64,000 nt of DNA from Chloroflexi bacterium AL-N1 (GCA_013122435.1 WYDT01000009.1:186001-250000), one strand, 5' to 3'. Shown: positions 1 through 9,734, numbered from the stretch's first letter. The notes: generated from the sequence alone by a model not told the origin. Made by a program: numbers and translations.

Positions 1-2
1 CC

Positions 3-944
3 GCACGTATTGCTCAGGAGTCGGGCCAGACAGATGTGACACAAGCGCTTATGCAAAGAGCTATTGATACGGCACCTGACTCATACTATGGAGCACGCGC
101 GGCTGAGGAACTTGGTTTAGAGCCAGAAGGCAAGGTCCTGCTTGGCTCACCAATCACGGATGCAGAGTGGCAGGAAGCAGAAACGTGGTTAGCATCCTGG
201 TCGAACACAACGGAGGCTGATCCTGATGCTATCGCGCGGCATAGTACGGTGGTGCGTGCATCGTCGCTGGTTGATGTTGGGCTGCAACCTGAGGCGATTG
301 CGGAATGGAATGAGGCGCGCACGCTCTGGCGCGGTGATCCTACGAACTTATACTGGGTTGCGCGCGAGGCCCATGAGCATGATGTGCCATACATCGCGTT
401 GAAGACTACCGAGGATCTGCTCGCTTTGGCTCCTGATAATGCTCTACCAGTACCACAAGCACTGAAGCGCTTACTTTTCCCTGTCCCATACAGCTCTATT
501 GCTATTGAACAAGCGCATGAGTTTGATGTTGATCCACGAGTGGTCTATGCATTAATGCGTCAGGAAAGTTTGTTCAACCCCAGCGCAACGTCATGGGTTG
601 GTGCACGTGGATTAGCCCAGGTGATGCCCGCAACAGGCCAGGGGATAGCCCAAAATTTAAATGTTGGTGATTTTCAAGAGAGCGATCTGTATCGCCCAGC
701 AGTCAGTATTCGTTTTGGGACGTTTTATTTTAGCTATCAGGTTGCCACAATGAATGGAAGCATTCAGGCAGCCCTTTCGGCGTATAATGGAGGTCCGGGT
801 AATGCACAGCGCTGGGCAGGCGGCACAACGGTCGCCGATCCAGATCTTTTTACCGAATCAATTGACTATGGCGAAACACGCCACTATGTGAAGCTCGTAT
901 ATGGTTACTATGGGGCATATCAGCGTTTGTATGCACTGCCATGA
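3..944 (+). CDS. Soluble lytic murein transglycosylase (5' end outside window)
   Basis: Periplasmic or extracellular muramidase that cleaves the MurNAc-GlcNAc bond of peptidoglycan with formation of 1,6-anhydro ends. The reading frame is open to the first base of the window, so the gene starts upstream; a GTG at 36 is only an internal candidate. The first part is helical and repeat-like, as in the superhelical domain of Slt70. The C-terminal SLT catalytic domain is clear: MRQESLFNP carries the catalytic Glu, followed by GLAQVMPAT and ALSAYNGGPGNA. Confidence in the family is very high. The upstream neighbour cannot be seen. Confidence 0.93.
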   Translation, partial: ARIAQESGQTDVTQALMQRAIDTAPDSYYGARAAEELGLEPEGKVLLGSPITDAEWQEAETWLASWSNTTEADPDAIARHSTVVRASSLVDVGLQPEAIAEWNEARTLWRGDPTNLYWVAREAHEHDVPYIALKTTEDLLALAPDNALPVPQALKRLLFPVPYSSIAIEQAHEFDVDPRVVYALMRQESLFNPSATSWVGARGLAQVMPATGQGIAQNLNVGDFQESDLYRPAVSIRFGTFYFSYQVATMNGSIQAALSAYNGGPGNAQRWAGGTTVADPDLFTESIDYGETRHYVKLVYGYYGAYQRLYALP

Positions 945-984
945 TAACAATAATACATAGACAGATGTAGCTGAGGCTTTGGTT

Positions 985-1341
985 ATGAGCAGATTACGAT
1001 GGGCTGTGCTTGGGGGGATAATGCTTGGGGGCGTGGGTGCTTCATATTGGTTCAACCAGCGAGCGCAGATTCGTAGCGCGACAATTACATCGATAACATT
1101 CGACAACTTACCTGTAGCTAGTGTCGCTATCACATATACCCGTGGAATGCCACCTGTCAGCGTTATCATTGATATAATTGAAAACGATAAAAGTAAAGGA
1201 AGCACAACTATTGGAGGGAAACAGTTGTTTGTTGACATCCCACTACATGCGCCGGTACATTTGCCATATTGTCTGGTAACCACAGCATACTGGCGTTCCC
1301 TACGCGGTGTCGTTCGCCAGATACAACATCACCATCAATAA
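985..1341 (+). CDS. Small hypothetical protein with N-terminal membrane anchor
   Basis: About 118 residues. The N-terminus (RLRWAVLGGIMLGG) forms one likely membrane helix or uncleaved signal; the rest is a short extracytoplasmic segment without a recognisable domain. The ATG at 985 is chosen because a GAGG sits 9 bases before it; a TTG at 979 is also possible. It follows the transglycosylase by 40 bases on the same strand and may be co-transcribed. An antisense frame covers much of the same DNA, so the call is tentative. Confidence 0.4.
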   Translation: MSRLRWAVLGGIMLGGVGASYWFNQRAQIRSATITSITFDNLPVASVAITYTRGMPPVSVIIDIIENDKSKGSTTIGGKQLFVDIPLHAPVHLPYCLVTTAYWRSLRGVVRQIQHHHQ

Positions 1342-1441
1342 TACCTCAGCTACTTCTCTTTTCTGGTTTAGTTGTCGGATCACTACGCAGTGTTGTTACT
1401 TCGCCTGACCATCATCATAACTTCCCTGTTAGGATGTAATC

Positions 1442-1897
1442 GTGCATATCAACGATTGTAACGAGATGTGCAGGAGAATCATGGTCCTACATCAAATAGC
1501 AATCCTAGATAAAGACTCAACGGCTGCTTGGATCACGCAACGTGGCTTGCAGGGTTTGTTGCAAGAAGAAGCTGAAGTAGTGGTTATGCCATCGTTTGAT
1601 GTTATGTGTGAGTACTGTTCTCAGGGACGCGTCGATCTTGCGATCGTTGATCCTGGTCCCCAGGGGCGTACGATGTCAAATGCGCTCAAAACACTGCGCC
1701 TTGACTATCGACACATTCCTGTACTTGTTTTAACTGCGTATGATACACCACACCTGCGTTCACAAATGCGAGATTTTACTGTTCAGGAATATCTCGCCAA
1801 ACCATTGGATCTGCGAGAGGTCGCGCATGTGGTTCGTAACATACTGGGGTTAAATACATTGGCGAATATGCATCCACGCCACATGACATCCCTGTGA
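1442..1897 (+). CDS. Stand-alone response-regulator receiver protein
   Basis: A single CheY-like receiver domain of about 150 residues with no output domain. Visible landmarks are the acidic pocket (AILDKD), the phosphoacceptor region (AIVDPGPQG), the switch Thr (VLVLTAYD) and the Lys (YLAKPLDL). The GTG at 1442 is preceded by AGGA at suitable spacing; later ATG codons at 1466 and 1481 would trim the non-conserved N-terminus. No histidine kinase is adjacent. It converges on the ANTAR regulator across a strong palindrome, and a partner kinase cannot be inferred from here. Confidence 0.72.
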   Translation: MHINDCNEMCRRIMVLHQIAILDKDSTAAWITQRGLQGLLQEEAEVVVMPSFDVMCEYCSQGRVDLAIVDPGPQGRTMSNALKTLRLDYRHIPVLVLTAYDTPHLRSQMRDFTVQEYLAKPLDLREVAHVVRNILGLNTLANMHPRHMTSL

Positions 1898-1997
1898 TTC
1901 ATTGCTCATTGTCTGGTGCCCATTATCTGCCTTGTTGTCATCAATGAGGTCATGTGTGGTTATGGACCTGACATAAGATATGATGAGTGGAGATAAT

Positions 1998-2031
1998 AAG
2001 CAAGCGCTTCTCTGAAGAGAAGCGCTTGCTT
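1998..2031. terminator. Long perfect stem between convergent regulator genes
   Basis: Two 16-base arms (1998-2013 and 2016-2031) are perfectly complementary around a 2-base centre. It lies between two convergent genes (ends at 1897 and 2061) and probably acts as a bidirectional transcription terminator. There is no long T-run on either side. Confidence 0.65.
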
Positions 2032-2060
2032 GCGTATGCCGTGTCTTATTGTGTGACTGT

Positions 2061-2645
2061 CTAGTTACCCAGTAGTTCTTCTGCTTCGATAATAGCTTGA
2101 GCAATATCTTTCATTTTTGCCCGTTTATCGCGTGCGCGATGGCGTAATCGTTCGTAGGCATCACGTTCACTCAAACCAAGGCGTTGCATCAGAATACCTT
2201 TGGCACGCTCAATTAACTTACGAGCTTCCAATGAGTCTTCTAACTCGCCCACTTGGTGTCGTAGTGCTTCAATGTCCTTAAACCGTGCCATTGCGATATT
2301 AATAGCCGGTGTGAGTTCGGTTTCGTTCACTGGCTTTACGAGATAACCAAGCGCTCCGGCGGCTTCAGCACGACGAATGGTGTCCCGATCCGTGTAAGCG
2401 GTGAGCATAATAATGGGAGTTCGTTGTTTCTGGTTAATGCGAGAGGCAGCTTCCGTTCCCTCAATCTCGGGCATACGAATGTCCATAATCACCAGATCTG
2501 GGCTGAGACGGGAGGCCAGGTCAACTGCTTCTGTGCCGGTGCGGGCAATGGCGATAACATCATACCCTAAACCCTTAAGCTGCTCTTCAAGCGTTAGAGC
2601 CACGAGGTCGTTGTCTTCGGCAACGAGGATACGCGTAGCGGCCAT
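2061..2645 (-). CDS. Response regulator with ANTAR RNA-binding output domain
   Basis: About 194 residues. The N-terminal receiver domain shows ILVAEDNDLV, the phosphoacceptor in PDLVIMDIRMP, the switch region MLTAYTD and the Lys in YLVKPVNE. A short coiled linker leads to the C-terminal ANTAR domain (LIERAKGILMQRLGLSE and DAYERLRHRARD), which in this family binds paired hexaloop hairpins in nascent RNA to prevent termination. The start at 2645 has a good AAGGATG ribosome site; the frame extends further upstream without support. Its target RNA and sensor kinase are not known. It lies next to the glycerol/Dha module, which has a long leader, but a link is only a guess. Confidence 0.92.
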   Translation of the reverse strand: MAATRILVAEDNDLVALTLEEQLKGLGYDVIAIARTGTEAVDLASRLSPDLVIMDIRMPEIEGTEAASRINQKQRTPIIMLTAYTDRDTIRRAEAAGALGYLVKPVNETELTPAINIAMARFKDIEALRHQVGELEDSLEARKLIERAKGILMQRLGLSERDAYERLRHRARDKRAKMKDIAQAIIEAEELLGN

Positions 2646-2729
2646 AGTCACATCCTTCTTGCTGAGTGTCCCTTGTTGATGACACACCACTACTTTCAAT
2701 TTGGTATCAGTGGCATAATTGTGTATCAT

Positions 2730-3021
2730 ACCATAAAAATACGAGAATAGTATGCAAAAAGCTTGTGCAAATGCTGTAGATTTTGTGCAACAGATCCTTG
2801 TGAATTTAGATGCTTTGTTGTACAGTAGGGTATTGATCCTCTCCTGATGAAGCCAAATTCATACGTTGCTCGGTGTTTGGACATCAATTCTGGATCTTCA
2901 GATACTATGGTTTTTTTGACATACATCTATGCTTTTGATACAGAATATCGCGTTAACGTATGATTGGTATGTTGTCATACCATTATGCTTTGACCGGATC
3001 TTCTGCTTTGTCTGTGATTAG
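2730..3021. other. Divergent intergenic region, regulator promoters
   Basis: About 290 AT-rich bases between the divergent ANTAR regulator and dhaR-like genes. It presumably holds both promoters, but I could not single out a convincing -35/-10 pair, and no supported coding sequence is seen. Confidence 0.35.
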
Positions 3022-5022
3022 ATGCGAGACACAATACATATGATGATATCACCAACAACTATTCAGCAAGCATGGCACAGTTTTACCACACATGGCTCAT
3101 GTGATGAAACGCTAGTGGCGCCGCCCGTTCTGCGTTCCTGGATGCGTTGTGCAGCGTTAGAGCTTGATCCATCATACAATACAGAGCAGATTACTAAAGA
3201 CAAGGCACTCACCCGTAATGCCGCTCAGGAAGCTTTATTGGCTTTAGCGCGACCCTTTATGGAAGATTTATATCAGTTTGTCGAAGGCTCTGGTTTTGCA
3301 GTGCTGTTATTTGATACCGAACTTATGCTCATTGAATTGATTGGTGATGATGATATTTGTGAGTCTATCTATCATTTAGGGTTGGGAACAGGTTCATCGT
3401 GGTGTGAGCATGATGTTGGTACACTGGCAGTAAATCTTACTCTCCATGAAGCCATTCCATGTCAAACGCGGGGTGCAGAGCATTATTATGCAGTATACCA
3501 GCAATTTGCCTGTTCAGCCGCTCCGCTCTTTGATGTTCAGGGGCAAGCCGTTGGGTCTATTGGTGTTTTGGGTCCCGAAGATAGTGCCCATCAACATACG
3601 TTGGGTATGGTCATTGCAACCGCACAAGCCATTCAGACCCAGGTACGTAACAACCTGTTGCTATCTGAAGTGAACGATCATTTATCAGAGTTAAATGCGG
3701 CTATCGAAGCGATGAGTGAGGGTATGATTGTTCTGGATGTTCAGCTTCGGGTGCGTAAAATGAATTCGCGCGCTGGGCACCTGTTGTCTTTGTCGCCTCG
3801 GAGCGCGGCTGGGCGGGCGATCGATACCCTGATCAAGTTACCGGATCAACTGCACGTGGCGCTAGAACAACGACATGAGTTTGCTGATCAGGAATTGGTG
3901 TTTGGTGGCCGTAAAGGCCCGGTCGCAGTTATCTGTAGTGCACACCCTATCTGGGATCGGGGACGTCGTTATCTGGGTGCCTTAATAACGATACGCTCAC
4001 CAGAAACGGTTCAGCGTCTCGTGCAACAGGTTGTGGGTGTTCAGGCCCGTTTTACCTTTGATGATCTGATTGGTGAGAGTTCTGCAATGCAGGCCGTGGT
4101 GCGTCAGTCTAGAATCGCTGCCAAGTCGTATACACCTGTGCTCATTCAGGGGGAGGTGGGGGTTGGGAAAGAACTCTGTGCCCATGCCATTCACAATGGT
4201 GGGATGCGTGCCAATGAGCCGTTTGTAGTTCTCAATTGTGCTGCCATGCCTCGCACATTACTGCTGGATGAACTTCTTGGGTATGAGCGGAAGCAAGATG
4301 CGCGTAACACGGAAGGACGCCCCGGTAAATTAGAACTTGCGCGAGGGGGAACGCTCATGCTGGAAGAAGTGTGTGAACTAACCATCGAAGCACAGACAAG
4401 TTTGTTGCGAGCCATTGAAACACGGAGTCTGATACGGATGGGCGGCCAGCGTGTTATCCCGCTTGATGTTCGGATTATTGCTACTACTGATCACGATCTT
4501 GAGATTGATGTAGCGGAAGGTCGCTTTCGGGCCGATCTGTTTTATCGGTTGAGCGTACTGACCATTCATATTCCCCCACTTCGTGTGCGTGGAAACGACA
4601 TTCTCATGATCATTGATCGATTGCTCTCGGGTATGAATCAACACATGGGAAAACAAGTCCTTTTGGCGCCCGAAGCATTAGCTGCGCTGGTGGCGTATAT
4701 GTGGCCGGGCAATGTACGTGAACTGGAAACAACGCTTGAGCGTCTCCTCCACATGACGGAAAAACACGTTCTTACACTGGATGATTTACCACGTGCCATT
4801 GTGCAGAAGGTATCACCTGCAACAGAAATTTCTCCTTCTGCTCACCCTCCGCGACTGTATGATCGACATGCCATAGCCGAACGCGACGCTATCTTGCGGG
4901 CAGGCCGCGAAACTGCTGGACATCTGGGGCGTACGGCTCAACGTCTGGGCGTCAGTCGAGCAACGCTCTGGCGCAAAATGAAGCTTTACGGAATTCAGAA
5001 GGATCAATTCTGGCAATCATAG
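3022..5022 (+). CDS. dhaR: DhaR/AcoR-type activator (GAF-PAS-AAA+-Fis) lacking the GAFTGA motif
   Basis: 666 residues: GAF-like sensor (about 55-205), PAS domain (about 225-325), AAA+ domain (about 345-585) and Fis-type helix-turn-helix (about 632-657, ending LGVSRATLWRKMK). Walker A is intact (GEVGVGKE). The position of the sigma54-contacting GAFTGA loop reads ERKQDARNTEGRPG, so that motif is absent, and Walker B is LMLEEV instead of LFLDEI. This fits regulators that work with sigma70, as reported for E. coli DhaR on dhaKLM. It sits immediately upstream of the glycerol/Dha operon. Start codons at 3040 or 3043 are also possible. Direct partner in E. coli is DhaK/DhaL; the same is inferred here. 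Confidence 0.85.
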   Translation: MRDTIHMMISPTTIQQAWHSFTTHGSCDETLVAPPVLRSWMRCAALELDPSYNTEQITKDKALTRNAAQEALLALARPFMEDLYQFVEGSGFAVLLFDTELMLIELIGDDDICESIYHLGLGTGSSWCEHDVGTLAVNLTLHEAIPCQTRGAEHYYAVYQQFACSAAPLFDVQGQAVGSIGVLGPEDSAHQHTLGMVIATAQAIQTQVRNNLLLSEVNDHLSELNAAIEAMSEGMIVLDVQLRVRKMNSRAGHLLSLSPRSAAGRAIDTLIKLPDQLHVALEQRHEFADQELVFGGRKGPVAVICSAHPIWDRGRRYLGALITIRSPETVQRLVQQVVGVQARFTFDDLIGESSAMQAVVRQSRIAAKSYTPVLIQGEVGVGKELCAHAIHNGGMRANEPFVVLNCAAMPRTLLLDELLGYERKQDARNTEGRPGKLELARGGTLMLEEVCELTIEAQTSLLRAIETRSLIRMGGQRVIPLDVRIIATTDHDLEIDVAEGRFRADLFYRLSVLTIHIPPLRVRGNDILMIIDRLLSGMNQHMGKQVLLAPEALAALVAYMWPGNVRELETTLERLLHMTEKHVLTLDDLPRAIVQKVSPATEISPSAHPPRLYDRHAIAERDAILRAGRETAGHLGRTAQRLGVSRATLWRKMKLYGIQKDQFWQS

Positions 5023-5043
5023 AATATAGCTAGATGTCGTATA

Positions 5044-5061
5044 TGTTTCAATATTGAAACA
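5044..5061. promoter_or_regulatory. Palindromic operator, probable DhaR-like site 1
   Basis: TGTTTCAATATTGAAACA is a perfect 18-bp palindrome (20 bp including flanking A/T). It lies 22 bases after the regulator gene and about 80 bases upstream of the putative -35 box at 5125. Palindromes with TGTTTCA arms are usual for Fis-type HTH activators, so binding by the adjacent regulator is inferred. Confidence 0.6.
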
Positions 5062-5076
5062 TGACCTGAAATATAT

Positions 5077-5094
5077 TGTTTCATATCTGAAATA
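5077..5094. promoter_or_regulatory. Second, imperfect operator copy
   Basis: TGTTTCATATCTGAAATA repeats the upstream palindrome with one changed arm. The two centres are 33 bp apart, close to three helical turns, and an extra TGAAATA half-site lies between them (5067-5073). The arrangement suggests cooperative binding on one DNA face. Confidence 0.5.
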
Positions 5095-5124
5095 AGTTTG
5101 TTGCAGAGTAGCAAGCACAATAAC

Positions 5125-5152
5125 TTGACTTTCGTATAAGCTATGTTAGTAT
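5125..5152 (+). promoter_or_regulatory. Putative sigma70-type promoter of the glycerol/Dha operon
   Basis: TTGACT (5125-5130) and TAGTAT (5147-5152) are separated by 16 bases, downstream of the two palindromes. Transcription from here would give a leader of roughly 520 bases before glpF. No GG-N10-GC sigma54 element was noticed. Confidence 0.5.
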
Positions 5153-5159
5153 AGATGTA

Positions 5160-5677
5160 TCTCGTCTAGAGTAATACATAAATACATGAAAGTATGTGTC
5201 AATCATACCTGTACTTCATCTGGAGTAGGGATTTGAAAAGGTAAAATTGCCTTCGTTTCAACCAACCCAAATTGATCCTCACTCCGTTGTCGGTTTAATA
5301 TCATGCATCTTCTTTTATGATGCTCTATTCTTGCTAACGATAAATAGGCTTTTTCAGTTACAGTCTATTTACATCAATTTTAGATGTATTCTATTTTTCC
5401 ATATTGACGAAAGGAGTGTGTATCGCATCAAGTACATTCGATTCAGCCACAATGTGTGGTGAAGAGTGTGCAGATAGCGCCACAGCACTACTGACAAACA
5501 TAAAGATGTGTGTTTGTTACGTTACCACTGGATCAAATTCTCGTGTGCAGGATGCATTACGTATATCAGTAGTACAATTTAACGACGCTATTTTCTTGTT
5601 GTTCTAGACTGTCTTCATTCGTATATCAATACGTACTTGTAGTGACCACAATTGCATAGTCGCAAGGAGGCAAAAAG
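5160..5677 (+). other. Long untranslated leader upstream of glpF
   Basis: About 520 bases without a convincing gene; the short frames here lack ribosome sites and normal codon use. One simple hairpin is visible (ACAAACA at 5494-5500 with TGTTTGT at 5511-5517). The length suggests post-transcriptional control, but I recognise no known riboswitch. Confidence 0.4.
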
Positions 5678-6412
5678 ATGCCAGAGTCATTCTTGGGTGA
5701 ATTATTTGGAACTATGATTTTGGTACTTTTAGGTAACGGTGTTGTCGCCGGTGTACTACTTAATAAGTCAAAAGCAGAGAATGCTGGATGGATTGTAATT
5801 ACGACAGGATGGGCTTTTGCGGTAATGAGTGGTGTTTTTGTTGCTCAATCGCTTGGCAGTCCTGGTGCAGATATCAATCCTGCGGTAACACTGACGCAAA
5901 TGGTGCGTGGTGGTTATGATCCGGTAACTGGAATTCTTCATATGGTTGCTCAGATGATTGGTGCTATTATTGGTGCTACTCTTGTCTGGCTCCACTATCT
6001 TCCTCATTGGGCTGAAACCCCCGACGCAGGCGCAAAATTAGCCTGTTTTAGTACTGGTCCAGCCATTCGTAATACTGGAACTAATCTTATCAGTGAGATC
6101 ATCGGTACATTTGTATTAGTCTTTGTAATCCTGTCGATCTTTGGCCCTGCAACTGCTGCTGCCGGGGGGTCTGCCGTTGGTATTGGACCTTTCCTTGTTG
6201 CAGCGCTTGTGTGGGGCATCGGTTTGAGCCTTGGTGGCCCAACCGGGTATGCCATTAATCCCGCTCGTGATCTGGGCCCACGTATCGCTCATCTCATACT
6301 ACCAATTGCTGGTAAAGGTGGCTCAGATTGGTCATACTCGTGGATTCCGGTCGTCGGACCATTCATCGGTGGTGTAATTGCTGCTATTGTAGCGATAGCT
6401 GTCGGTATATAA
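5678..6412 (+). CDS. glpF: Glycerol uptake facilitator (MIP family)
   Basis: 244 residues, the normal size for an aquaglyceroporin, with six membrane helices and the two pore NPA boxes: DINPAVTL (about residue 68) and AINPARDLGPR (about residue 195). The Asp after the second NPAR is typical of glycerol facilitators as opposed to water channels. The ATG is preceded by an excellent AAGGAGG. It is the first structural gene of the operon and brings glycerol (and probably dihydroxyacetone) into the cell for GlpK and DhaKLM. Confidence 0.95.
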   Translation: MPESFLGELFGTMILVLLGNGVVAGVLLNKSKAENAGWIVITTGWAFAVMSGVFVAQSLGSPGADINPAVTLTQMVRGGYDPVTGILHMVAQMIGAIIGATLVWLHYLPHWAETPDAGAKLACFSTGPAIRNTGTNLISEIIGTFVLVFVILSIFGPATAAAGGSAVGIGPFLVAALVWGIGLSLGGPTGYAINPARDLGPRIAHLILPIAGKGGSDWSYSWIPVVGPFIGGVIAAIVAIAVGI

Positions 6413-6472
6413 CGAGTTACTCAGTGCTGGTATACAACCAGAACCAGTTGTGTATCAGGCAAGGAGGTGTGT

Positions 6473-7474
6473 ATGAAAAAGTTGATCAATACGCCGGAAA
6501 ATGTTGTTAAAGATGAACTGGCCGGTATGGCACTTGCTCACGCTGATCTGATTAATGTGTTTTACGATCCAGACTATATTACACGAGTGGATGCTCCGGT
6601 GCCGGGAAAAGTTGGGGTTATTTCTGGAGGTGGTAGCGGCCACGAGCCGATGCACGGGGGTTTTGTCGGGAGAGGTATGCTTGATGCGGCCTGCCCCGGT
6701 GCTGTCTTTACTTCGCCTGTCCCCGATCAAATGCTGGCTGCAACCAAGGCAGTTAATGGCGGTGCCGGTGTGCTCCATATCGTGAAAAACTATACTGGCG
6801 ATGTGATGAACTTTGAGATGGCTGCCGAACTTGCGGCTGCTGAAGGCATTGAGGTTGCAGCAGTGATCACCAACGATGATGTAGCGGTTAAAGACAGCCT
6901 CTACACAGCCGGGCGGCGTGGTGTTGGTGTCACCGTCTTACTGGAGAAGATTGTTGGTGCTGCGGCAGAAAATGGCGCGAATCTCGCTGAGTGTAAGCGT
7001 ATTGCCGAGAAGGTCAATGATCAGGGACGTTCCATGGGCATGGCGCTAACCTCGTGTACCGTGCCAACTGCTGGGAAACCAACTTTTGAGTTGGGTGACG
7101 ATGAGATCGAAATTGGTATTGGTATCCATGGTGAACCGGGCCGTAAACGGACAAACATGGCGAGTGCTGCTGAGATTACCGCAATGCTCACAGAACCAAT
7201 CCTGGCCGATGGCCCCATCAATGCAGGTGATACGGTATTGGCCTTCGTGAACGGAATGGGTGGAACGCCATTAATTGAGTTGTATATAATCTATAACGAA
7301 CTGGCGCAGATTTTGCAACAAAGCAACATCACGATTGCTCGTAATCTGATTGGGAATTATATTACGTCGCTTGAGATGGCCGGTTGTTCGATAACACTTT
7401 TGAAGCTAGATGATGAACTGGCTCAGCTATGGGATGCTCCCGTACTTACACCAGCTCTGCGTTGGGGTATGTAA
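6473..7474 (+). CDS. dhaK: PTS-dependent dihydroxyacetone kinase, DhaK subunit
   Basis: 333 residues. DhaK binds dihydroxyacetone covalently as a hemiaminal to a histidine and receives phosphate from DhaL-ADP. The substrate loop [16 protein letters not shown] is near the N-terminus, and the hemiaminal His is in [12 protein letters not shown] (about residue 219). The ATG at 6473 has AAGGAGG at ideal spacing; the GTG six bases earlier would overlap that site. It lies 60 bases after glpF and before dhaL, the usual order. Confidence 0.96.
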   Translation: MKKLINTPENVVKDELAGMALAHADLINVFYDPDYITRVDAPVPGKVGVISGGGSGHEPMHGGFVGRGMLDAACPGAVFTSPVPDQMLAATKAVNGGAGVLHIVKNYTGDVMNFEMAAELAAAEGIEVAAVITNDDVAVKDSLYTAGRRGVGVTVLLEKIVGAAAENGANLAECKRIAEKVNDQGRSMGMALTSCTVPTAGKPTFELGDDEIEIGIGIHGEPGRKRTNMASAAEITAMLTEPILADGPINAGDTVLAFVNGMGGTPLIELYIIYNELAQILQQSNITIARNLIGNYITSLEMAGCSITLLKLDDELAQLWDAPVLTPALRWGM

Positions 7475-7506
7475 TACACTGCTGCGTGATACAGGAGATC
7501 AAGGAC

Positions 7507-8148
7507 ATGCAAATAACTGCTGAACATGTGATACGTTTTTTGGAATATGTAGCCCAGTCTATTAAGTCACATCGTGACGAATTGACGCAACTCGACTCGC
7601 CAATCGGTGATGCGGATCACGGCGTTAATCTTGATCGTGGATTTACCGCAGTGTTGGGAAAATTGCCCTCAGTTGCTGATAAAGATATTGGGACGATCCT
7701 CAAAACGACGGGCATGACCTTGGTCTCAACCGTCGGGGGTGCTTCTGGACCTCTCTATGGGACGGCATTTATTCGTGCTGGTACAGCGTTAGCAGATCGC
7801 TATGAACTGACCGACGATGAGGTGGTTGTCGCACTTGAGGCAGCATTGGAAGGTATTGTGGCTCGGGGGAAAGCACAACGTGGTGAGAAAACCATGGTTG
7901 ATGCCATTGCTCCTGGTATTGATGCACTTAAAGAAAGTATCGGGAAGAATGAAGATATTTTGAGTGCCACACGTTATGCGGTCCAGGCTGTGGAAGAAGG
8001 TATGAAGTCAACTATCCCTATGTTAGCGACAAAAGGTCGTGCCTCATATCTTGGTGAGCGTAGCATCGGACATCAAGATCCGGGGTCCACATCAGCGTTT
8101 TATATGGCACAGGTGCTACTCAAAACGCTGGAAGAAATGCAAACATAA
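7507..8148 (+). CDS. dhaL: PTS-dependent dihydroxyacetone kinase, ADP-binding DhaL subunit
   Basis: 213 residues, the stand-alone DhaL form. It carries a tightly bound ADP that DhaM rephosphorylates. The Asp triad that holds the two Mg ions is visible in SPIGDADHGVNLDRGF, followed by GGASGPLYGTAF and DPGSTSAF typical of the family. The start at 7507 has GGAGATCAAGGAC upstream; the open frame continues upstream into the end of dhaK and is not the start. The next gene, glpK, lies 77 bases downstream. Confidence 0.95.
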   Translation: MQITAEHVIRFLEYVAQSIKSHRDELTQLDSPIGDADHGVNLDRGFTAVLGKLPSVADKDIGTILKTTGMTLVSTVGGASGPLYGTAFIRAGTALADRYELTDDEVVVALEAALEGIVARGKAQRGEKTMVDAIAPGIDALKESIGKNEDILSATRYAVQAVEEGMKSTIPMLATKGRASYLGERSIGHQDPGSTSAFYMAQVLLKTLEEMQT

Positions 8149-8225
8149 CATGTGTGTGTCAAATGATATATCATAGTCTATATTCTAATAGAAAAAGTAC
8201 ATTATAGGACAAGGGAGTCGCTGTT

Positions 8226-9722
8226 ATGTCAAAGTATGTAGCCGCAATTGACCAAGGTACGACAAGTACCCGTTGCATGATTTTCGATCATGGTGGACAT
8301 GTGATCGCTGCTGATCAACGTGAACATGAGCAAATATTTCCGAAACCAGGTTGGGTAGAACATAATCCAGAAGAGATCTGGCAACGTACTCAAGGTGTTG
8401 TGCAAGGTGTACTGGCAAAAGCCAATCTTACACCATCAGATTTGATGGCTGTGGGCATTACCAATCAACGTGAGACAACTGTAGTATGGAATCGTAAGAC
8501 TGGAAAACCTGTCTACAATGCGATTGTTTGGCAAGATACCCGCACCGATCAACTGGTGAATATGTTCGCCAAAGATGGTGGACAGGATCGGTTCCGTGCC
8601 AAAGTTGGGCTACCACTGGCAACCTATTTTTCCGGCCCGAAGATTCGTTGGATTCTCGATAATGTTGATGGTGTACATGCTGCTGCTGAGGCTGGTGATG
8701 TCATCTTTGGCAATATCGATACCTTTGTGACCTGGTGGATGACTGGCGGACCTGATGGTGGTGTGCATGTAACTGATGTCAGTAATGCCAGCCGCACGTT
8801 GCTGATGAATCTGGAAAAACTTGATTGGGACGATGAAATCCTCTCTATTATGGGTATTCCTCGTGCGATGCTGCCACAAATTCGCTCATCAAGTGAAGTA
8901 TATGGCGAATGTCGTGGTGTGCTCAACGGAGTGCCGCTTGCAGGTATCCTTGGTGATCAACAGGGCGCAACCGTTGGTCAGGCGTGCTACAACGTCGGTG
9001 AGGCAAAAAACACCTATGGAACCGGCAATTTTATGTTGATCAACACCGGAACTGAGTTGGTTCATTCCAAGAATGGCCTATTGACAACCCCATGTTACAA
9101 GTTTGGTGATAACCCAACCATCTGGGCATTGGAAGGATCAATTGCGATTACCGGCTCATTGGTTCAGTGGCTGCGCGACAATCTCGGTATGATCAGTAGT
9201 GCACCTGAGATCGAAGAACTCGCACGTAAAGTTGAAAACAATGGTGGTATGTATATCGTACCTGCGTTTTCGGGTTTGTTTGCTCCCTATTGGCGCAGCG
9301 ATGCACGCGGTGTGATGGTCGGTCTGACCCGCTACATTAATAAGCACCATATTGCACGTGCAGTTTTAGAAGCAACTGCCTACCAGACGCGTGAAGTGGT
9401 TGAGGCCATGCGACAGGACTCTGGTGTTACGCTCAAGGAGTTGAAGGTCGATGGCGGTATGGTCTACAACGATATGCTGATGCAATTCCAGGCTGATATT
9501 CTCGGTGTGACAGTTGTGAGACCCAAGGTTGCTGAAACAACAGCGCTTGGTTCTGCATATGCAGCTGGTCTGGCAACTGGGTATTGGAAGAACACAGATG
9601 AAATGCGCTCTAATTGGGGCATAGATAAAACGTGGGAACCACGCATGAGTGAGGATGAACGTGAAACACTCTATGCTGAATGGAAGAAAGCAGTAACGCG
9701 TACGTTTGACTGGGTTTCTTAG
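8226..9722 (+). CDS. glpK: Glycerol kinase
   Basis: 498 residues, standard length for the FGGY kinase GlpK. Begins with the ATPase phosphate-1 loop ([13 protein letters not shown]) and includes TNQRET, the glycerol-binding [17 protein letters not shown] and the C-terminal [13 protein letters not shown] and [12 protein letters not shown] motifs. It makes glycerol 3-phosphate from ATP. Its location inside a dha operon means that glycerol can be phosphorylated directly while DHA uses the PTS. The conserved PTS-phosphorylation His of Gram-positive GlpK was not verified. Ribosome site GGGAG lies before the ATG. Confidence 0.96.
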   Translation: MSKYVAAIDQGTTSTRCMIFDHGGHVIAADQREHEQIFPKPGWVEHNPEEIWQRTQGVVQGVLAKANLTPSDLMAVGITNQRETTVVWNRKTGKPVYNAIVWQDTRTDQLVNMFAKDGGQDRFRAKVGLPLATYFSGPKIRWILDNVDGVHAAAEAGDVIFGNIDTFVTWWMTGGPDGGVHVTDVSNASRTLLMNLEKLDWDDEILSIMGIPRAMLPQIRSSSEVYGECRGVLNGVPLAGILGDQQGATVGQACYNVGEAKNTYGTGNFMLINTGTELVHSKNGLLTTPCYKFGDNPTIWALEGSIAITGSLVQWLRDNLGMISSAPEIEELARKVENNGGMYIVPAFSGLFAPYWRSDARGVMVGLTRYINKHHIARAVLEATAYQTREVVEAMRQDSGVTLKELKVDGGMVYNDMLMQFQADILGVTVVRPKVAETTALGSAYAAGLATGYWKNTDEMRSNWGIDKTWEPRMSEDERETLYAEWKKAVTRTFDWVS

Positions 9723-9734
9723 TGGTAGAGCAGA

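Noticed and set aside
858..1283. Minus-strand open frame of 141 codons over the small plus-strand gene
   Set aside because: It overlaps the end of the transglycosylase gene, has no good ribosome site and no family pattern; the plus-strand frame continues the operon direction.
5404..5607. Plus-strand 67-codon frame in the glpF leader
   Set aside because: TTG start, poor ribosome site and unlike codon use; better read as untranslated leader.
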